A DNA stretch of 64,000 nucleotides from Nonomuraea helvata (GTDB taxonomy: Bacteria; Actinomycetota; Actinomycetes; Streptosporangiales; Streptosporangiaceae): NCBI RefSeq assembly GCF_039535785.1, contig NZ_BAAAXV010000009.1, positions 2,666,001 to 2,730,000 on the forward strand. The letters are read 5' to 3'. Below are positions 7,812 to 16,640 of the stretch, one piece after another. A program made the translations under genes and the position numbers. Each line of letters starts with the position of its first letter. The first letter of the stretch is position 1. Below the pieces are notes generated by a model that was not told where the DNA came from, made no database searches, and saw nothing but the letters and a program-made list of their open reading frames with translations.

Positions 7812-9251
7812 GTGGCCGAAACGCCTGAATCGGGCGAGATCGATCTCGACGACAGAACGCTCCGCCGGCACCTCATAACCATCTCCGACTACGTACGGTC
7901 GGTCGCGGCGCCGGTCACCAGAGATCTCAGCAGGCGGGAGGCGGACGCGCTCCTGCGCTCCTACCTGGAGCCCGACTGCTTCCCCGAGGCGGTGCGCCGG
8001 CTCTCCGTCCGCCACCTGCTCGTGCTCGTGGGCGAGGAGGAGACGGGCAAACGATCGGGGGCCATGGCCCTGCTCTCCCGCATGTCCCTGGCCGACGGCG
8101 ACGCGATCACCGTGCTCTCGCCCGCCCGCACCGCCGCCGAGCTGCTGTCCAGGACCGAGTACGAGCCGGGCAGGGCGTACCTGCTGCACGACTGGATCGC
8201 GGAGAGCACCGACACGGTCGAGCTGGTCAACCTGGCGCGCAAGCTGGCCGAGCTGGGCTCGTACCTGGTCATCACCAGGAACGGCGCACCCTCGCAGGCG
8301 GTCGAGGTGGAGCAGCCGTGGTCCGCGCCCGACCCCGGGGAGCTGTTCGACTTCTGCCTGAGGACGTACGACGTGCGTGCCGTGCGGACCCCGGAGGAGC
8401 TGGCCCGGGCCAGGGACCTGGCGCTGGTCCTGCCGACTCCGTCCGAGGTCGTGAGCCTGGCCACGCGGCAGGCGCAGGACGAGGAGCCGGCAGGGGAGGA
8501 GGTGACGGCCTGGTTCGACACCAAGCCGCCACCGCACGAGGTGCGGGAGGCGGCGGCGCTGGCGTTCCTGTACGGGGCGGCCGAGCCGGTCTTCGAGCGG
8601 CAGTTCGCCCGGCTCGAGCGGATCTGTCAGACGCACGAGAAGCGCGGGCCGCAGCCGGCCGGGGCTCCTCACCCTTTGCTCGGCTCCCACGAGGGGCGGG
8701 TGGGCTTCCTGTCGCCGCGCCACCGTGGCCAGGTGCTCGCCGAGCTGGCCGGACGGTACGGGTTCTGGCTGTGGCAGCCGCTGCGCGAATGGGTGCGGTC
8801 GCTGCCCTTGGAGGGGCTCGAGGAGTCGGTACGGGCTTCGGAGGGCGTGGCGTCGCTGGCGGCGTACTCGCTGGGGGAGGTCCGGGAGGAGTTCCTGGAG
8901 GTGTGGGCGCGGGGAGGTGGCGCGGAGCCGCTGGCGGCGGGGAACGCGCTGTCGTACATGTGCGCCGACGACACGCTCGCCCCTGAGGCGCTGCGGCTCG
9001 CGCTGGCCTGGGCCGACGAGCCCGGGGACCCGCGGGCCGCGGCGGCGGCGGTGGCGCTGGGCGGCGGGCTGTCCGTCAGGTACCCGGTCGACGCGCTGCG
9101 GCACCTACGGCGGCTGGCATCCTGCGACGGGCCCACGGCGACGGTGGCCAGGGGATCGCTGGCGCTGCTGCTCCGTCAGGCGGGCAAACGCGACGACTCC
9201 CACGCCCGCACCCTGATCGCCCTGGCCGCCACCACTGCCACCGGCCCCTGA
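7812..9251 (+). CDS. Hypothetical protein with degenerate P-loop
   Basis: A 479-residue soluble protein. The region RHLLVLVGEEETGKRSGAM (about residues 65-83) looks like a Walker A loop (GxxxTGKR) in which Arg replaces the Ser/Thr after the invariant Lys. It is followed by the pattern GRAYLLHDWI ... LGSYLVITRNG seen in STAND-like actinobacterial ATPases. The C-terminal half is helical and Ala/Leu-rich (LALAWADEPGDPRAA), perhaps HEAT-like. I chose GTG 7812 because GAGGTGA ends five bases upstream; GTG 7803 is the alternative. I do not recognise a named family. A regulatory or conflict-system role is only a guess. Confidence 0.7.
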   Translation: MAETPESGEIDLDDRTLRRHLITISDYVRSVAAPVTRDLSRREADALLRSYLEPDCFPEAVRRLSVRHLLVLVGEEETGKRSGAMALLSRMSLADGDAITVLSPARTAAELLSRTEYEPGRAYLLHDWIAESTDTVELVNLARKLAELGSYLVITRNGAPSQAVEVEQPWSAPDPGELFDFCLRTYDVRAVRTPEELARARDLALVLPTPSEVVSLATRQAQDEEPAGEEVTAWFDTKPPPHEVREAAALAFLYGAAEPVFERQFARLERICQTHEKRGPQPAGAPHPLLGSHEGRVGFLSPRHRGQVLAELAGRYGFWLWQPLREWVRSLPLEGLEESVRASEGVASLAAYSLGEVREEFLEVWARGGGAEPLAAGNALSYMCADDTLAPEALRLALAWADEPGDPRAAAAAVALGGGLSVRYPVDALRHLRRLASCDGPTATVARGSLALLLRQAGKRDDSHARTLIALAATTATGP

Positions 9252-9381
9252 TACAGCGCTCATCGCATCCCTGCCCGCTCGCCTCGGAGCTGCGGGCCGC
9301 GCGCCTGCCGCCACCGTCACGGCGCTGCGTGGCACGAAAGGGCCAAGGCCCCGGCGCCGCCCGGCGGGGCAGGCAGGGAGG

Positions 9382-11733
9382 TCAGAGGCCGGCGACGCCG
9401 GTGATGCGGTGGAGGGCGAAGCGGTGGACGGCGGCCCGGGTCTCGTCGTAGGCCGTCAGGTAGCCGCCCTCCATCCGGGCCGGCTCCAGGATGCGCGAGG
9501 TCGCGTTGCCCTGGGAGTCGAGGTAGCCGATCCACACGCGTACGCCCTGCTTGATCGCCTCCTGCAGGGCCGAGATGGTGGCCGTCGCGGGCCCGCGCGG
9601 CACCTGGCCGCCCGGCGCCTCCACGGGCTCGCGCCGCGCCAGGTGCGCCGCGTCGCCGGCCCGCATGGCGCGTACGGCCGCCACCGCCACCTCGGGGTCC
9701 AGGCCGTTGCCCGAGGAGACGGTACGGACCGGCGCGGGCCCCTCGGTACGGCGGCTGTCGAGCTGGGAGATGATCACGTCGCCGTCGAGCGACTCGGCCA
9801 CGGGCGCGTACCCCATGGCACGCAGCGAGTCGACCAGCGCCGCCCTGGACGAGCGGGAGGCGATGACGGTGGGGGCCAGCCGGCGCAGCCGCAGCGCGGC
9901 GGAGCGCCGGTCGGCGGTGATCTGGTCGAGCAGCGCGGGGTCGTCGCAGCGGATGTACGCGCTCGCGGTGCCCACGCGGATGCGGCCGTGGCGCCTGGCC
10001 ACGTCGGTCACCAGGTACGACAGCGCCTGCGGCACCGGCGTGGCCGAGTGGCGGGCCAGCATCGACACCAGCTCCTCGCCCCCGTGCCCGGCGTCGAGCG
10101 CCCGCCGGATCGAGCTCTCGCTGAACCGGTAGACCGTCGCACCGCCCTTCGACTCCACGTCGGCGGTGAGCGTCATCCAGCGGTTGAGCTCGCTCGTGAG
10201 CGGCCCTGGAGCGACGGCGGTGAGGTCGGCCTGGAGCAGCACGTGATCGACGGGCTCGGGCAGCAGCGGCGCCAGCACCTCGGCCGGTTCGCCGCCGTCG
10301 AGCAGCGCCCGCCCGTGCGTCGACAGCGCGCCCAGCCCGGTCACGCCCACCTGCTCGGCCTCGCGCAGGGTGAACTCGGTGAGCCGCTCCCGCAACGGCC
10401 CCTTGCGGCGCGGCTGCTCCCACGCCAGTCGTTCGAGCACGGAGTCACGTGAGGGCGCGAGGCCCGGCGCGGCGGCCAGCACGCCCAGCGTGGCGGCCCT
10501 GACCCCGGGGAGGGAGGCGCGGCGCAGGTCGGTGTGCAGGGCGTTGAGCGGCCTGTCACGCTCGTCCCGCTCACCCACCAGGCCGGGCACGCGGTCCATC
10601 TGCAGCCACGTGGACGCGAGCGCGACCCACCGGTCGGCGGTCGCCCTGACCCGCCACAGGTCGTAGCCGGAGGTCGGCAGCCACTCGCCGTCCACGCCGC
10701 CGCCGGCCGCGATCAGCCCGGCCGCGTGCGCGACCTCGACCACCAGCGCCGCCACCCACTCGGGCAGATCCAGCTCGCTCGCCGTGCGTTTCAGATCGCG
10801 CACGCCGAGGCCGCCGGTGCGCAGCACGCCCGGCGGATCGACGCTCCACCGGTCGCACAGCTCCTCGACCGACCTGACGAACGAGAACGCCTGCCCCGCC
10901 GCCGTGCGGTCGGCCAGGTCCTTGTCACGCGTGGCCCCTTCGAGCGGGGGCGGGACGGCCAGCAGATCACGGTGCACCCGCCCGCCACGCAGGTGGAGCC
11001 CCACTTCGCGGGGCAGCGTCACGCTCTCCTCGCCCGTGGCCGCCAGCAGCCCCCTGGCCAGCAGCTCCTCGATGGGCGAACGGGCGGACGCCACGCGTAC
11101 CTCGCGCCTGGCGTTGGGCACGCGCCCGGTCGGCGGACCCCAGGTGAGCTGGTCGAGCGCGCCCCTGGCCTCGGGCGAGACGGACTCGATGAGCGCGGCG
11201 GGCTCGGCCAGCGCGGCCGCCAGCCGTTCCTTGCCTGAGCCGCGGGTGTCCGGCGCGATGTCGTCGGCCATCTCGTCGAGCTGCTCCGGCGGGTGATGCC
11301 GGAACGCGTCGACCGCCCTCGGCCCGAGCCCCGCCGGGTCCTCGAGCACCTTGCGCACACCGGGGCCGAGGTCGAGCGCGTCGTCGGACCCGTAGACCAG
11401 CGCCAGGTCACACAGCCTGTCGAGCGCCGCCGACAGCGCGGGCCCGGCGTCGGCGCCTGGCCGATCGCCGCCCAGGGCCGCGCTCACGAGCTCGCGCAGC
11501 CGTTCCTCGGACACCGGACCGTCCTGTACGGCCAGCGTCTCCACGACGGCGAGCGTGAAACGGTCGAGCCGGTCGAGCACTCTGCCGATCGCCGACGGGC
11601 TGCCTGCCCGCGACGCCAGCCCTTCCAGATGCGCGGGCACCGGAGTGATCAGCTCGGGCCGCGCGGAGACGAGCGCCCGTAGCTGTTCGTCCGTGCGCCC
11701 CCTGATCCACTCCGTGAACTCCATCGTTGCCAT
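9382..11733 (-). CDS. Helicase-associated protein with WYL-like C-terminus
   Basis: A 783-residue protein of the family usually encoded next to XPB in mycobacteria (Rv0862c type; helicase C-terminal-like domain 3). The N-terminal half is helical winged-helix-like repeats. A middle region includes LPEPVDHVLLQADLTAVAPGPL and a helicase-C-like segment with RIRVGTASAYIRCDDPALL. The C-terminus (about 720-783), with GVRVWIGYLDSQGN and RFALHRITGVAGL, resembles a WYL ligand-sensing domain. There is no P-loop, so it is not itself a helicase. The start at 11733 is supported by GGGGGGA six bases upstream. It probably acts with XPB in DNA repair. Confidence 0.85.
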   Translation of the reverse strand: MATMEFTEWIRGRTDEQLRALVSARPELITPVPAHLEGLASRAGSPSAIGRVLDRLDRFTLAVVETLAVQDGPVSEERLRELVSAALGGDRPGADAGPALSAALDRLCDLALVYGSDDALDLGPGVRKVLEDPAGLGPRAVDAFRHHPPEQLDEMADDIAPDTRGSGKERLAAALAEPAALIESVSPEARGALDQLTWGPPTGRVPNARREVRVASARSPIEELLARGLLAATGEESVTLPREVGLHLRGGRVHRDLLAVPPPLEGATRDKDLADRTAAGQAFSFVRSVEELCDRWSVDPPGVLRTGGLGVRDLKRTASELDLPEWVAALVVEVAHAAGLIAAGGGVDGEWLPTSGYDLWRVRATADRWVALASTWLQMDRVPGLVGERDERDRPLNALHTDLRRASLPGVRAATLGVLAAAPGLAPSRDSVLERLAWEQPRRKGPLRERLTEFTLREAEQVGVTGLGALSTHGRALLDGGEPAEVLAPLLPEPVDHVLLQADLTAVAPGPLTSELNRWMTLTADVESKGGATVYRFSESSIRRALDAGHGGEELVSMLARHSATPVPQALSYLVTDVARRHGRIRVGTASAYIRCDDPALLDQITADRRSAALRLRRLAPTVIASRSSRAALVDSLRAMGYAPVAESLDGDVIISQLDSRRTEGPAPVRTVSSGNGLDPEVAVAAVRAMRAGDAAHLARREPVEAPGGQVPRGPATATISALQEAIKQGVRVWIGYLDSQGNATSRILEPARMEGGYLTAYDETRAAVHRFALHRITGVAGL

Positions 11734-11769
11734 GGTATGTCCCCCCTGATTGGGGCAGCATGGCTAGAC

Positions 11770-12672
11770 GTGATAGAGCGCGCGGGCCAGCTCGTCCTGA
11801 ACTACGTCTCCAAGGCGGCCGACGCCGCCCACGGCGTGCTCAGGGCCGATCAGCGGCTCGACTTCGCCAAGCGGCTGCGGGCCAGGATCGAGGTCGAGCG
11901 GCACGGCAGCCAGAACGCCCGCGAGGTGTCGAAGGTGCTGGCCAGGTTCGGCGACCCGGTGGCCCTGGTGGAGCGCGAGGCTCGCCGGCTGGCCGAGGCG
12001 GGCGTACCCACGAAGCGCGCCGCGGCGGCGGGAGTCCCTGGGACCGCGGCTCACGGTTCTACTCCCTCGGCTGCCGCAGAACATGATGCCGCGTCCACAA
12101 GGCGGTTTCCCGCGATCGTGGACGACGGTGACGTGCCTCCGGGCGTGCGGACGTACCGGAGGATCGCTCAGGAGAGCCTCGGCGGGCGGCCGGGCCGCGG
12201 GCTGCCGTTCGCCGGGCTGCGCAGGCTGGCCATGCCCTCTCGCAGCGGACTTCCAGCTGCGGAGTCCAGCGCGAACCCGATGGCGACCGGCGGCAGGGAC
12301 GCCAGGACCATCGTCAAGGAGCACTCGCGCGAGACCGCCGCGATGGTCATCCTGGTGCTGGCGGCGCTGCTGCTGCCGTTCGACCTGCCGCCGGTGGCGA
12401 TCTTCGAGATCCCCGTGCTGGTGTGGGCGGCCGGCGCGGTGATCGTGCTGTTCAGCGAGAGCTGGAAGCCGGGCGACAAGCTGCTCGGGATCGGCGCGCC
12501 GCTGCTCGGCTACTCGGTGGGCGGCGTGCTCGTCGGGGGGCTGCGGGTGGGGAGCGAGCCGGGGCTGCAGGCGTTCTTCACGCAGTTCTACGACGTCAGC
12601 GGCACGATGTTCATGATAGGGACCGGGCTGGGCGTGGCGTGGCTGGCCTACCGGCTGCTCGACGTCAGCTGA
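11770..12672 (+). CDS. HAAS-like membrane protein of unknown function
   Basis: A 300-residue protein. The N-terminus (IERAGQLVLNYVSKAAD ... KVLARFGDPVALVEREARR) follows the pattern of HAAS-type signalling helices (a short helical domain ending in G-x-P-x-x-V-A). A low-complexity linker follows, then four hydrophobic segments (about 195-300) including VILVLAALLLPFDLPP. GTG 11770 is preferred over ATG 11737, because the latter leaves only three bases to the divergent gene. The 3' end overlaps the convergent tetR gene by eight bases. The function is unknown; in other bacteria HAAS domains pair with PadR-type regulators, but none is present here. Confidence 0.7.
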   Translation: MIERAGQLVLNYVSKAADAAHGVLRADQRLDFAKRLRARIEVERHGSQNAREVSKVLARFGDPVALVEREARRLAEAGVPTKRAAAAGVPGTAAHGSTPSAAAEHDAASTRRFPAIVDDGDVPPGVRTYRRIAQESLGGRPGRGLPFAGLRRLAMPSRSGLPAAESSANPMATGGRDARTIVKEHSRETAAMVILVLAALLLPFDLPPVAIFEIPVLVWAAGAVIVLFSESWKPGDKLLGIGAPLLGYSVGGVLVGGLRVGSEPGLQAFFTQFYDVSGTMFMIGTGLGVAWLAYRLLDVS

Positions 12673-13282
12673 CCGGCGCGGGGCTCGGGAGGAGCCCGAC
12701 CGCCAGGCGTACCCAGGCGGCGACGAACTGGTCCTTGTCGGCGTGCCCCGGCAGCTCGCCCACGGTCTCCTGGAACAGGCGGTAGTGCACCACGGAGCCG
12801 CCGAGCACCGCCGAGATGCCCGTCCAGTCGAGCTCGACGTCCCTGTACTCGGGCTGCGCCCTGAACCAGGTCACGATCGCGTCGAACATGGGCTGCAGCA
12901 GCCCCTCCCGCACCACGGCGACCAGCTCGGGGAACTGGCTCAGGTCGCGGAAGAACACCCGGGTCAGCTCGGACTCCTCGCGCACCTTGGCCAGCCCGGC
13001 GCGGCACACGTGGGACAGCCGCTCCTCCAGGTCCACCGACGCTTCCATGGCGCTCAGCTCGGCCAGGCTCTCCGCCACCTGGCTCCTGGTGCGGCTGGCG
13101 TGCTCGTTGATCGCCGCGGCCAGCACCTCGTACTTGGACTTGAAGTGCCGGTAGAGCCCTCCGGCGCCGGGAGACAGCCCTGAGGCGGCCTCGATCTCCG
13201 CTACCGAAGTGGCGGAGTAGCCCCGCTCGGCGAACAGCCGCAGGGCCTCATCGATGATCCGCTCACGGGTTGATTTGGTCAT
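12665..13282 (-). CDS. TetR/AcrR family transcriptional regulator
   Basis: A 205-residue one-component repressor. The N-terminal HTH (residues 1-50) reads RERIIDEALRLFAERGYSAT, then VAEIEAASGLSPGAGGLYRHFKSK, a textbook TetR DNA-binding domain. The remainder is the helical ligand-binding and dimer domain. AGGA lies six bases before ATG 13282. A CCTGG-TACCT-CCAGG inverted repeat directly upstream (about 13290-13304) is a candidate autoregulatory operator. The target genes are not evident: the downstream neighbour is convergent and overlaps it by eight bases. Confidence 0.92.
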   Translation of the reverse strand: MTKSTRERIIDEALRLFAERGYSATSVAEIEAASGLSPGAGGLYRHFKSKYEVLAAAINEHASRTRSQVAESLAELSAMEASVDLEERLSHVCRAGLAKVREESELTRVFFRDLSQFPELVAVVREGLLQPMFDAIVTWFRAQPEYRDVELDWTGISAVLGGSVVHYRLFQETVGELPGHADKDQFVAAWVRLAVGLLPSPAPVS

Positions 13283-13362
13283 GTTTATCCTGGTACCTCC
13301 AGGTTGAGGGTAGTCCTAACGGCGGATGCGTCCAGCGGGTGGCCGCAAGCGGCGGAGCGCGC

Positions 13363-13758
13363 TCATGGAGCGGCGCGCCGGATCAGGCCCGCGAGGGCGG
13401 AGCCGATGATCAGCCAGACGACCGCGGCGAGGCCGCAGTTGACCAGCGTCGTCCAGCGCGGGTCGGCGAGCTCGAACAGGTTGGCCAGGCCCAGCGACAG
13501 CGATGCGGCGAGCGACTCCACGAACTGGTACCAGACGTTGGCGGGGTTGGCCTTGAACACCGTGAACACCGCGTACAGCACCATGATCAGCGCGGCGACC
13601 CTGGAGGCGACCTTGACCAGATAGGCGAGGGCCGACACGGTCCGGTGCCAGGCCGTCACCGTCGGACGGGCCGGTCTGGCGGGCCGGTGCGGGCGCGGCG
13701 GGGCGGAGGAGGCGACGAGCCGGTCTCCGGCGTGTGGCGGCTTGGGGGGTTCGGTCAC
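13363..13758 (-). CDS. Hypothetical membrane protein
   Basis: A 131-residue protein with a Pro/Arg-rich cytosolic N-terminus (residues 1-40) and two clear membrane spans (about 50-72 and 105-127). Between them, FKANPANVWYQFVESLAASL suggests an amphipathic or re-entrant segment. GTG 13758 is the start, given GAGGAG five bases upstream. It lies upstream of tetR on the same strand. Comparable small two-span proteins are widespread in Streptosporangiales, with no known function. Confidence 0.7.
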   Translation of the reverse strand: MTEPPKPPHAGDRLVASSAPPRPHRPARPARPTVTAWHRTVSALAYLVKVASRVAALIMVLYAVFTVFKANPANVWYQFVESLAASLSLGLANLFELADPRWTTLVNCGLAAVVWLIIGSALAGLIRRAAP

Positions 13759-13877
13759 AGCCGCTCCTCTCCGATAAGTAATTCCTTTCATCGCATTCTT
13801 ACGGTCCCACAACAGGGCTGTCAGTAGGGGACCGCCGTTACGTGTGCTTGGACGCCGTTTGGCATCCTGCACATGTG

Positions 13878-14495
13878 ATGACTTCGGTGGGATTCGACCT
13901 CGACATGACATTGGCTGACACACGAGCGGGGATCGCCGCCGTTTACGACGAGCTGTCCGTGCGTTTGGGCGTGACCATTGACTCCGCGGCAGTGGTGAGG
14001 AGGTTGGGCCCGCCGCTGGAGATGGAGCTGGCCAACTGGCTGCCTCTCGAGGAGGTCGCGGCGGCCGCCGACCTCTATAGGGAGATATATCCGGAAATGG
14101 GGGTGCCGGTGCACACGGCCATGGCGGGCGCGTACGACGCGATCGAGGCCGTACGCGCCGCCGGCGGCCGGGTGATCGTGGTGACCGGCAAGAACCTGCG
14201 GGACGCCATCGGCACGGTCAAGCTTCTCGGCCTCGCCGTGGACGAAGTGGTCGGCTCGGTCTTCGGTGCGGCCAAGGGTTCGGCTCTCGCGCAGTTCGGC
14301 GCGGCGGCTTATGTTGGTGACCATGTCGCGGACATCGAGGCGGCACGTGCGGGCGGCGCCGTGAGCGTGACAGTCGCGACCGGCCCTTACACGGTGGGAG
14401 AGCTGCGTGAACACGGAACAGATGTGGCGCTGGCCGACCTGACCGAATTCGCCGCCTGGTTCGCCGGTTGGCGCAAGCATGATGAACTCCGGTAA
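13878..14495 (+). CDS. HAD family hydrolase (phosphatase)
   Basis: A 205-residue haloacid dehalogenase-type phosphatase. Motif I is FDLDMTLADT (nucleophile Asp and acid/base Asp, residues 6-15), motif II VVTGKN, motif III the lysine in GAAKGSALAQF, and motif IV YVGDHVADIEAA. The cap helices between motifs I and II fit a phosphoglycolate phosphatase-like (Gph/PpaX) enzyme, and the size is typical. ATG 13878 directly follows an in-frame GTG (13875), so either could start it. The substrate is not determinable. A cold-shock gene follows on the same strand. Confidence 0.9.
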   Translation: MTSVGFDLDMTLADTRAGIAAVYDELSVRLGVTIDSAAVVRRLGPPLEMELANWLPLEEVAAAADLYREIYPEMGVPVHTAMAGAYDAIEAVRAAGGRVIVVTGKNLRDAIGTVKLLGLAVDEVVGSVFGAAKGSALAQFGAAAYVGDHVADIEAARAGGAVSVTVATGPYTVGELREHGTDVALADLTEFAAWFAGWRKHDELR

Positions 14496-14584
14496 TTGTT
14501 CGGGATTTACCCGGTCGCCCTGGCGCGCTCAGGGGCATAACCTACATCCATCCATCTTTTCGACTGTTTGAACGAGGTCCTCCT

Positions 14585-14980
14585 GTGCCGAGTGGCAAGG
14601 TCAAGTGGTACGACGCCGACAAGGGATTCGGCTTCCTCACCCGCGACGACGGCGGTGAGGTCTTCGTGCATTCATCCGCGCTGCCCACCGGTGCGGGGCC
14701 GCTCAAGCCTGGTCAGAAGGTCGAGTTCGGGGTGGCCGAAGGGCGTCGTGGCCAGCAGGCGCTGTCGGTCAGGATCCTGGAGCAGCCGCCGACCCTGGCC
14801 AAGGTCAAGCCCAAGGGCAAGCGCAAGAAGCCGGACGAGATGGTCGTCATCGTCGAAGACCTGATCAAGCTGCTCGACGGCGTCTCGACCTCCTACCAGC
14901 GCGGCAAGCAGCCGGACGCGGCGCATGCCAAGAAGATCGCACAGGTGCTCAGGGCCGTCGCCGACGACCTCGACGCCTGA
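14585..14980 (+). CDS. Cold-shock domain protein with C-terminal extension
   Basis: A 131-residue RNA/ssDNA-binding protein. Residues 1-66 are a CspA-type OB fold with RNP1 (KGFGFLTRD) and RNP2 (EVFVHSSAL). Residues 75-131 add a basic linker (KVKPKGKRKKP) and a helical tail (MVVIVEDLIKLLDGV ... KKIAQVLRAVADDLDA), found in an actinobacterial subgroup roughly twice the size of CspA. GTG 14585 follows GAGGTCC. It probably acts as an RNA chaperone; the tail suggests dimerisation or a partner, which is inference. Confidence 0.93.
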   Translation: MPSGKVKWYDADKGFGFLTRDDGGEVFVHSSALPTGAGPLKPGQKVEFGVAEGRRGQQALSVRILEQPPTLAKVKPKGKRKKPDEMVVIVEDLIKLLDGVSTSYQRGKQPDAAHAKKIAQVLRAVADDLDA

Positions 14981-15003
14981 CCGACCGCGCCCCAGGGGTC
15001 GTC

Positions 15004-16590
15004 TCAGCCGTTGGGGTTGGTGAGGGGTTTGGTCGGGTCGAGGGCGTCGGAGCGCTGAGGGTCGCGCTCGCCGGCCTCGGCCCGTTCCCTGTGGAGCTTG
15101 GCGTCGGTCGCGCGCACGCGCTTCCTCCTGGCGATCAGCAGCCAGCCGAGCGCGGCCGTCAGAGCGACGGCCAGCGTGACCAGCCCGGCCAGGCTGCTCT
15201 GGGACAGCGACAGCACCAGCCCGACCAGGCCGCCGAACACCCAGGCGAGCTGGAGCATCGCCTCGACCACGCCGAACGTGGACGAGCGCACCTCCTCGCC
15301 GATCTCCCGCTGCACGATCGCGTCGAGCGCGAGCTTGCCCAGCTCCTGCGCGAAGGCCGTGATCAGCGAGATGGCCAGCGCGGTCCACAGGCCGAAGAAG
15401 ATCGCGGTCCCGATGGCGGTCGCGACGGTCACGGCCAGCGTGACCAGCACGATGAGCTGCGGCGCGTGGTTGCGCGTCCAGTTGGCCACGGCGGCGCCGA
15501 CCAGGCCGCCCAGCCCGGCCGCGGCCGCCAGCAGCGCGATCGTCTTCGTGATGTCGAAGAACGGGTCCTGCGTCCCCGCGGCCAGCCACGGCACCGCCTT
15601 GTCCTGCACCAGGAAGAGCAGGAAGAACAGCAGGAACCCGGAGAAGACCCGGAGCGCCACGTTCGCCCAGACGGCCTCGGCGACCGCGGGGCCCACCTTG
15701 AGCAGGGTGCGCCACCGGGGCGCCGCGCCCTCTTCCTCCAGGTCGGGCGAGTCGATGTGGCGCGGCAGACGTACGGCGGCGACTCCCAGCAGCAGGAAGG
15801 CCACCATCGCGACGCGCAGCACCATCGCGCTGCCCAGCCACGCGGTCAGCCCCGCGCCGATCGGCACCGCGACGCCCGCGGAGACCAACGTGAACAGCGC
15901 CACCCGCGCGTTCGCCGACACCAGCGTGATGTCGGCGGGCAGCACGCTCGGCATGATCGCCGCCCGCGACACGTTGTACGCCTTCGACAGCACCAGCACG
16001 CCCAGCGCCCCGATGAACAGCGTCGGCAGGTCGCCCGGCCCCACCGCGGCGGCCATCGCGAAGCAGAGCAGCCCCCGCCCGAACAGCGTGCCCGCCATCA
16101 CGTACCGCCGCCCCGACCTGAACCTGTCGAGAATCGGCCCCACGAACGGCGCCAGCAGCCCGAAGGGCAGCATCGTGATGACCAGGTAGAGAGCCACCGA
16201 GCCGCGGGCCTCGCCCACGGGCACGCCGAAGAAGACCGTGCTCGCCAGCGCCACCGTGACCAGCGCGTCGCCCGCGCTGTTGCCCGCCGAAAGCTCGATC
16301 AGGCGGCCGAGCCCGGTGCGGTCCGCGCCGTTGGCGTACGTGAGGCGCCGCGTCGCTTTGCCGACTTTTCGCGCACCTTTTGCCGTGGCCCTGCCGGCCC
16401 TGGCCGTGCCGCCGGCCGTGGCCCGGCTCGCGCGCGCAGTCGCGCGTCCCGCGTCGGTGACGCCGCGCGCCACCCGCCGCGAGATCTCCCGTGCCCGGCC
16501 CCAGCCACCCTCCACGACTACCAGTCTTACCCGATTCGTCCGCGATCTCGGAGCAGGATCCCCTGTTGTGGGCGTCTCCGGTCCGCCCAT
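15004..16590 (-). CDS. MFS transporter with Ala/Arg/Lys-rich N-terminus
   Basis: A 528-residue major facilitator with about twelve membrane spans. GPILDRFRSGRRYVM is the cytoplasmic loop 2-3 signature (D-R-x-x-R-R), and the C-terminal half has a matching loop RRKRVRATDAK. The first 80 residues are unusual for a carrier: they are rich in Ala, Arg, Lys and Gly with repeats such as AGRATARASRATAGGTARAG, and would be a long positive cytosolic tail. ATG 16590 has no good ribosome binding site; GTG 16620 is the alternative. It is divergent from the DUF3027 gene. The substrate is unknown; the general form suits a drug exporter or a lysophospholipid-type carrier. Confidence 0.85.
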   Translation of the reverse strand: MGGPETPTTGDPAPRSRTNRVRLVVVEGGWGRAREISRRVARGVTDAGRATARASRATAGGTARAGRATAKGARKVGKATRRLTYANGADRTGLGRLIELSAGNSAGDALVTVALASTVFFGVPVGEARGSVALYLVITMLPFGLLAPFVGPILDRFRSGRRYVMAGTLFGRGLLCFAMAAAVGPGDLPTLFIGALGVLVLSKAYNVSRAAIMPSVLPADITLVSANARVALFTLVSAGVAVPIGAGLTAWLGSAMVLRVAMVAFLLLGVAAVRLPRHIDSPDLEEEGAAPRWRTLLKVGPAVAEAVWANVALRVFSGFLLFFLLFLVQDKAVPWLAAGTQDPFFDITKTIALLAAAAGLGGLVGAAVANWTRNHAPQLIVLVTLAVTVATAIGTAIFFGLWTALAISLITAFAQELGKLALDAIVQREIGEEVRSSTFGVVEAMLQLAWVFGGLVGLVLSLSQSSLAGLVTLAVALTAALGWLLIARRKRVRATDAKLHRERAEAGERDPQRSDALDPTKPLTNPNG

Positions 16591-16640
16591 GGGTGAGAAT
16601 GAAGTGTGAGCGAACAGCACCTTTCGGCGGAGGCTGCCCG

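Noticed and set aside
9340..9370. GC hairpins between convergent genes at 9.3 kb
   Set aside because: GGGCC/GGCCC and GCCCCG/CGGGGC can pair, but stems are short and mutually exclusive; too weak to call a terminator.
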